A DNA stretch of 64,000 nt from Enchytraeus crypticus (lineage: Eukaryota > Annelida > Clitellata > Enchytraeida > Enchytraeidae). A program made the position numbers and the translations under genes. Below the pieces are notes generated by a model that did not search any database, was not told the DNA's origin, and worked only from the letters and a program-made list of their open reading frames with translations. Shown here in pieces: positions 52,401-61,400 of the stretch; the stretch's first letter is position 1, and each line of letters starts with the position of its first letter. Location of the stretch: positions 238,501 through 302,500 of the forward strand of contig CAJHZI010000299.1 in assembly GCA_905160935.1 (NCBI GenBank), given 5' to 3'.

Positions 52401-55400
52401 ATATAAAATAAACTCTCTTTTATCTTATTATTTAGCCCAGGGCCCTTTGCAGCTCAAGGAAAAAATAATAAGATAAAATATATTTACAAATAATTATAAA
52501 AAAATATTCAGTGCATATGTCATTTATTCCCATTGTTGTGCTCGGGTGTGGTTGGACCACTGCAGAATAGGGCAACCGCATACAATCTGCCGCGTGTACG
52601 TAATAGGTGACTAAAGGCAGGAGCTGAGGATGGCAAGAGGGGACCCACCTCACCATGAAATATTTTCCCCAGTTAAATGGTAATTAATCCATCTAACTGA
52701 GGATGGCAACGGGAAACCACCTCAGAAGCCATATTTTTCCCAAGCTATAGGCTAACAGAAGGTGGATAAGGCATAGACTTTGTGAAGGAATTAACTTGTT
52801 GATCTAAGGAGTGCTCTTAGTGGAGCGAGAAAACAGACTTTGAGTATGAATATGTACTTGAACCTGCCACTTGGCAGTGCACTGAAGAAGAAGAATGTCA
52901 TTTATTCTCATTTTCTTATTTGAATTCTCATTTACCAAATCTTTTTTGAAATGTTTTGACTATAATGCTTGCACATTTTAAGTTTCTACAAATATGTTTG
53001 ACCTTCAACTTACAATCAGCTATGAGTTCATTAGCTAAACTTTTTTGAGAGCCTTGCAACATAACAGCTAAAGTATCTGGAATATATATTAAATCCGTTT
53101 ACTTTCTAAGTAAAGTAAGGTAAAGTAAACACGCATTATAGTGAAATGATCAACTATGTTGATATCTATCACTTTCAATATCACATGTTCGGCAATTTTA
53201 GATCATTTTCCGTAGGCCTATAACCAGTACAGTGATTGTCCGAGATTTTACTCTCAGATCAGCGCGGCTGGGATTTGAACCCGCGAGAGTTCAATTCACC
53301 TCAGTATATGTCATTTAAAACTTCATGACGTTACCCCTTCGCTATTGAGACAATCGTCAGTCTCTCTCTCAATACATTGCCCACTGCCGACATCGCTGGA
53401 GCCATGACGATGTCCACTGGCATTCGGTAAGATACTCGACCGCGGATCAGTATGTGAGGGGTTCGAGTCCTTGGCTCGCCCGTCAATGACATCGCTTTCG
53501 AGTGAGGAAATTGACGTTAGCATTAGCTATACATTAGCTTTTATCTATGTTCATTTTCTAACCAACTTCGATGGTTGTTTGTTTATTTTCTAACCCATTT
53601 CGATGGCTATTTGTTTATTTTATAACCCATTTCGATGTTTATTTGTTTATTTTCTAACCCATTCGATGGATGTTTGTTCACAGTGAAGCCTGGCCGCTGT
53701 CCTGTGTTTCCTAAGTATTGTCCGTCCTGGCAGCTCATCTACAACGCGTGTGAGAGTGACTATGAATGCTCTGGGAAGAACAAGTGCTGTGCCACAGGAT
53801 GTGGAAATAGATGCGTCATTCCAGGTCCTAATTAAATAATAACAAAGGGTTAACGTCCGTTTCCTCATATAACGATGTTATCAGGGACGCTATCACTCAC
53901 TCACTCACTCACTCACTCACTCACTCACTCACTCACTCACTCACTCACTCACTCACTCACTCACTCACTCACTCACTCACTCACTCACTCACTCACTCAC
54001 TCACTCACTCACTCACTCACTCACTCACTCACTCACTCACTCACTCACTCACTCACTCACTCACTCACTCGCTCACTCATACACTAACTCACTCTCTCAC
54101 ACTCTTTCTCTCTCTCTCTCTGTCTCTCTCTCTCACACACACACTCTCCCTGTTGTTGTATTATATTCTTCAACTTATTTGCAATGTTTGTAGAAACCTA
54201 TCTGCCACCAACCCAGGGTTAGTCTCGCTTACCGTGTTGTCTCAATCAAACACATCTGGTGAAGGATTATGTAGTATCTTAGCTTGCTAAAGGCTGCAAC
54301 CGCTGGATAAATCATCTGCAAGACTTACAATATAAAGTGCGGATTGGAACCTTCATGCTATTACTTCATTTGCTTTTGGATGATTGAAGACATTGCTGAT
54401 ATTTCGTGTCTAAACTGTTAATCTAATACTTTACTCTCTTTCTCCCTATATCTCTTTCTTTCTCTCTCTCTCTCTCTCTCTCCCTCCCTCTCTCTCTGCT
54501 TAATTTGCTAATTTTTTAAATAACTGATACAAAATATAATTTTATTCATATGTCATAATCGCAATTGGCTGTAGCCAGCCAGTAGGTAGATAGGTAGAGC
54601 AAACCATCGAGGATCAATATGTTTGAGTTCAAATCCTGGCATCGGCCGTCTATGATATCGCTTTCGAGACTTTAGAATCCGCTTTACAACCTGTAGAGCG
54701 TATGAAGCTCACTAATGAGTAAAGTCCACTAATATCTACAACATCAGGATTATTACAGCAACAATAATATGCCTACACTGCACACTAAAACTTTGTTTTA
54801 TTTTTATATTATTTTTCTTCTGTTTCTTAATTTTTTAAATTTCTATCTTCTATCAATTTTTTAAATTTCTATCTTCTGTTTCTCAATTTTTAGTTTGGTG
54901 TCAGTGCGTTTGATGTTTTTGAGTTGTAACCATAATAGTAAGCATTTATTTCTCCAATGTGTACATTTGCTTGAAAAGTTACGCTGAAGTGATTTTTCAT
55001 TGCACTTCTCAATTTCTGACTAAAATCAGTAGCCATGAAAAAAAATTCATTCAATATGGCTTAGAATTCATTGTGTTAGATGACAATCAACGTTGTAAAT
55101 GTGTTTGCCTAAATCTGTAAATTTCCTAAAGCGATATACTGTAAGCTGTGCACAGTGGATTAAGAGGATTGTTGACTAGTACCTTTGCTATTGAACTATT
55201 AATTCTTACGATAGAAAACTTTTTACAGATGATAGTAATATTTTTGTAGCGTTACTCTATTTTGGTCTGTACAGTGTACACATTGTAAAACCTTCTTTAA
55301 TTTAACTTAGATTTAAACCTACGTAGAGTTATAGATAATTCGATGTAAAACTATTGATGCGACATAACATCAAAAGACGTTAGGATGGTGTAAAATTAAA

Positions 55401-58400
55401 TATTTGTTTGCTCGTTGAATTACTATGCTAATGTACCATACAATTAGTACTATGCTAATAGTGAACTAATTACAATGGTTAAACATACCGAGTATTGTAT
55501 TAGAGTGCATTGCATCTACATTTACATGTAAATATTACGTTTAATAGTTATGACAGGTATTTAATGTAATAATCATTTAATTTATAGCGTATGTTAATAA
55601 TAATGAATGTATTTCCACCTGTCAGTCTCTCTCTCTCTCTCTCTCTCTGATTGATCTGTTCTTCATACATTAAATTCCTACAATGTGCATCCTATTAAAT
55701 CATTGCATGAAATTCTTTAAAGTTGTCTACTTTATTCCAGGGAATATTTTAGTAAAAGCATTTTTGTAAATATTGACCCAAACCCACTTATATGGAGGTC
55801 GATTAGTTAAATGTAGGATTTCCTCATCTAATCTCGATGAACAAAAGTATCATAGCCGTTATTTAACCCGTTTGATAGTCAAGTGGATTACGCGCTTATC
55901 TGATAAACAAGAAGCCATCGGTTTCACTCCCAACGGATCCCTCCATAAGACTATATCAGATGATAATGATGGCGCTAAATTTAACCGGCTTATTTATCAC
56001 TACGTCAAAGCCGGCAAAGCTCAGATCTAGGAGTAGTAAATTTTCAAAACAGAAATTATTATATGTAGGATTTCCCGAGTGGGGAGGTTGACGTAGACAT
56101 TGGCTTTGCCGACATTTAATTAATATTGTTATGAACTGTAACGTAATTGTGAATTAAATATATATAATCAATAACATTATGTCATAAAACTTAGATATTT
56201 AAAGTGCCGGAAAATTGATAAATACTAATAAGCAGATTGTAGTTTGTTTAACGTTAAAGTTCAGAAGCAGAAGGCTTAACTTCTAGACGACTAGGCACAC
56301 TCGAGCTACCGTCACAAAGATTAAGCCCAACAGTAAATAAACTGAGCTGTCGGAATAAACTGCTAAAAATTCTAAGGTTAACGTCAGTTTCCTCACTCGA
56401 AAGTGATATCAGTGACGGGCGAGCCCAGGATTTGAACCCCGCGGACACACTGATCCGCGGTCGAGTATCATACCAACTTCGCCACTGGCTTCGGCCAGTT
56501 ACTTTTCATACATTGCAAAGATCTTCTTCTAGACAGTCTTTCCATCTTCTTTTTGGTCTTCCCTATCTTCTTTTACCTTCTGCTTTGCAGTTAAATATCT
56601 TTTGAGGGATTTGTTTTCTAGCATGAGCAAATGCGTGTCCATCCCATTTCATTTTTCGTTTTTTGTTGACTGACCATTTGATGTTTTGTCCTTCGCCTTA
56701 ACTAGTTACCAGTAGGTTGTAGTATGCTTAACGTCAAGGTAAGAAACATAATGTTTCCCTTAAAGACTATTCGAACACTGTGAGGTACTGTAAGATTAAC
56801 CAACTATGATGAATGTTTCAAAGGTGATCTCTCTCTCTCAGTGGAGTCAGTGCACTGCCTACTGGCAGGTCCATTACAAATAATTTCTTCACTCTTCCTT
56901 CTCTTTCTTACGTTTATTTCTTCATGTCCACATATAAGTAGATCTTTAAGCCATCTCACATTTATAATCTCGGTCTGCCTCAGCTACTCTTTCCATCCAT
57001 TCTACCTTCTATGACCTCTTTAGTTAACGGTTTCCCCCCCCCCCTTAGAATGTTCCCTATCCAACTCTTATTTCTATTTGTTAATGCAATTATAAACTGT
57101 CTATCTGTACCAAATCTCTCCAGAACTTCCTCATATGTAACTTTTTGGGTCCAGTTAATCTTTTCCATTCTTCCCCATATCCACATTCCCAACGCTTCCA
57201 TTCCGGATATTCATCTATCATACTCATCATATTTCTCACTCAGTGATCTTTTGATTTGTCTGTAATTGTTCCAAGCTCATCATTTGATCTTCTATATTTT
57301 CTACTGCCATAGATCGTATCGATACTTTCCATTTCTTTCTTTTATCAATTTTGTCTGACATTTCACTTGAGACTCAAGGTTCTTTAGAGCTTCTTGCTTT
57401 AAAGAATTCAAAGGATACAACTACAATAATAACATAAATATATAAATTACAAAGTACTCAGGAATTGGTTGTCAAAACTTGCATTCTTCTTCTTATCGCG
57501 TCCTCATACAGCATTAATCCAGCATCTGACGCAATCTCTCGCCCGATCACTGAACTCTCTGAGATCCACGCGTGACCCTATCACCGGTCAAGTTGCAGTT
57601 CAACAAATGGTCAATGTCCTCCTCCTCCAGGCATGAAATATTGGTTTGATATATAATACGTTTATAATACTATTTTATATAATATTATATTATTTATAGT
57701 ATTACATGTATATTATATAATACGTTTATTGCATTACGTAGATATACCCAAGAAACCAGGCCTGTGTGAAGACTTCAGTGGCATAGAGGCTCTTTGTCTC
57801 AAAAACTCTGTCGCTGCCTCGCCCTACGAATGCTCCACAGACTATGACTGTCCTGAAAACAAGAAATGCTGCCCGCAGCTCTGTGTAAAACCGCTGTGCA
57901 AACCTCCGCGTAAATATTGTCAATATTTAATAATAATAATATTTAATTATATTAATATTGATATTACATTTAATAATAATATTAATATTTAATAAAAATA
58001 AAAATACTAATATTGTAAATATTGTAAATATTAAATATTGTCCAGCTACTTGCTGCTATCGGTCTCTGTTTCCCTCTCTCTCTCTATCTCTACATATATC
58101 TCCCTCTCTCTCTCTCTATGTCTATCTCTATCTCTCTCTCAATCTCTCTCTCTCTCTCTCTCTTTATTTCTCTCTTTAGTTAATCTCTTAACAATAGGCA
58201 TTGCCTTGTCCACAACTGGCTGTAGTCTATAGCGTGGAAATATTATGTCTGAGATGTTTGCCGTTGTCTTCCTCGTTTCTAACTTAGTGGCCTCTTACGA
58301 CATGTGCAGTATACGGTTGGTCTATTCCTAAGTGTGCCGGAGACTGCACGTATATTGTACGATATATTGTAAATATACCACAAGTTGGTATATTTCTTCG

Positions 58401-61400
58401 CTTATTTAAAACAGTAGGATCTGGTCTATGCCGGTGGGATTAGCCGCATTTGGTTTAGTTGCGCTTCAATTATGAAAGTTAAGCTATATCGACATTGGTT
58501 ATTGCTTTGTGAGTGACCACCTTGGAAGTCCGAGTGTTGACCGCTTAGGAAAGAAAAAATCTCAGGGTGGTGGAAGGTTATTCTTGAATCAGCGTCGGCT
58601 GAAATTATTTCGCCATCAAAAGGCAACGATTACCAATAACCATGGAGAGGAAGGAGGAAATGGGTCTTAATAAGCATCTGTGCTTCCTGACAAAGTGTAC
58701 CGTTACGTAAGCCAATGTTGTAGCATTTCGCCGCTGCTATTTAAAATTTACGCTTAGGTAAAGATGATTAACGAGATTCGTGCGAGATTCAGATATATGC
58801 ACTGATATCCGGCCCGTCACTTATATACTGCATGTAACTGGTATGCTATTATCCTCTCCTGATCAAAGTATACACTTTAAATGATGAAAGGTGATGACTC
58901 ATTAACCGGTTAAATTTACCTCTCGCAAATCTGGTGAGTAATCTGCTAACGTCGGAAAGGCTTTTAATGAAGACGAAGATGCTGATAATGATGATGATGA
59001 TGATGAAGATGAAGATGATGATGATGATGATGATGAAGATGCTGATGATGATGATTACGATGATTAAGATGCTGATGATGATGATGATGATGGACAATGA
59101 TTTCAGTTAATCCAGGCATTTGTCCGGTGGTTACAGTGGATTGCTCCAACACTAAACCGGATGCAGTCCATGCTTGTATTGAAGACTTCAACTGTCCATA
59201 CAACCTCAAGTGCTGCTATAATGGTTGTGGTGGGCGGAAATGCATGGTTCCAGGTTCGATTTTTAACTCATATTACAATCTCACATCTTCAATTCATCTT
59301 TAAATCTCTTCATCAATCCATTCATCCATCTTTCAGTCAAACAAATTGAATCAGTATCTCCGACAATCAATCAATCAACTAATCAATCAGTAACTCAGAC
59401 AATCCATCAATCAGATAATCAATCAATGACTCAGACAATCAACCGGACAATAAATCAATGAATCAATCAATGACTCAGACAAACAATGCAGATATTATAT
59501 ATACAGTGTATATATATATATATACATGTATGTATATATATATATTATATTTATAAAATAATTTCTATAATAAATAAAATTAATTGTAAATACCTGCAGA
59601 CCCGCCCAGGGTTGCAGACAGACCGGGCCTATGCCCCGCAGAGGACCTGGGCGCCCCCTGTGTACCCGGGGTGCCCAAGTGGGACGAGTGCGATGCCTAT
59701 GACAGCTGCTCCTATGGGCAGGTGTGCTGTCCCCAGTGCTATGGAAAGAGGTGCCTCAGTGTGGGTGAGTTCTGATAAAACAACTCTAATCTGAGTTAGT
59801 GTCTTGATCGGGCAAACGGGATTGCTTTTGAGGGAATGACGCCCCTGTCCAGTAAATGTTAGTCGAAGCTGAGGAAGGCCTAGATTGCCCACCTCGTCAT
59901 AGCAGAATCCCCCAAGAATAATGGTATATCAAAAGGAATGTTATGGATGATTTAAAGATCCACATGCATGTAGACATGAAGAGAAAGACGGAAGATAGGT
60001 TTGAGTGGAGGCGTTAAAAAACATGGACCTGCCAGTAGGCAATGCACTAAGAGAGAGAAAAAGAGAGTATCTTGATAGGTTAAGTGACCAATTGTGGATC
60101 TATAAAGGTTGGGTTCAAATCTTGTTCTCGGCAGTCACCACTGTAATTTCTAAACAAGATATTGACTTCAATCTTGGGTAGAACTCGTTAAGGTTAGATT
60201 AACAGCAAGTTTAACGGCAGTTTCTTGTCTCAATAGAGAGCGATAAATGGATACGAACCACCTACTGATCTCGTGTCTCAAACTGTATTAATCTTTATTT
60301 AGATAACCTAATCAATAATATTTATTCACATTACCCAATCAATAATATTTACCACAGATTTTAACCTAATTTACAATGTTTATTTTAGATATCCCAACCA
60401 CTCTTGTTTTTTTCACATTACCCAATCAATAATGTTTATCACAGATTTAAACGTAATTAAAAATGTTAATTTAGATAACCTAATCAATCATGTTTTTTCA
60501 CATTACTCAATCTATAATGTTTATCAGAGATGACCAAATTGATCGTGTTTATTTTAGATAATCAAATCTATAATGTATATCGCAGCTAAGCCAATCAATG
60601 GTACTTATTACAGATAACCTAAGCGATCGTGTTTAGTTTAGATAAGAAATCTAAACTCGGCTTAATTAGCTAAGCTAAATATAATATGAAGATATGTATG
60701 ATAAATACATAGTTAGAGATGGTACCACCAAGCAGCTGTGCCGGATTTTTGAATCCTTGGCCACCTACCTCACTGGCAAACAGGCTATTAGAAATACTCA
60801 AGCTGTGATAAATATTTGATAATTCATAAGCTGCTGTTGAGAAATATTTTATTTAAAAATATATTTCTTATACGCCTAAACATATATTTATATATAATAT
60901 AATATACAAGTATTATTAATGCATAAAGTGTATTCTGTAAGTTTTCAATACAATTGTAAAAATGCAAGAAGTGTTTTGATGTTTTAGATTGTCTTACTCC
61001 GGACAAGATAAGTAAGAATTTATGTTATCAACTTTAACGAACTAACACTACTGTTAACAAACTACCACTGCCTGTTAGCAAACTAACACTGCTGCTAGCA
61101 AACTAACACTACTGTTAACAAACTAACACTGCCTGTTAACAAACTAACACCGCTAAAATTTAAATCCAAAGTTAACGTCAGTTCCCTGCTAGACAGCTTG
61201 CCAGTGAAGGAAAGAACCCTATTTTGAACCCTGCACCCATTGATCCGCTGTCGAACAACTTACCAACAGTCCACCGGCTCAGCCCATGCTGTTATTTAAC
61301 AAACTAACATATGATTAATTACAATTAGTTAACTTTATATTATGAAATAAATAGATCAGTATGTTTACTTCTTCCTGTTGGGCTAGGAGCACCCAAGTCT

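Noticed and set aside
53875-54087. LTHS-repeat frame
   Set aside because: Translation of (TCAC)n.
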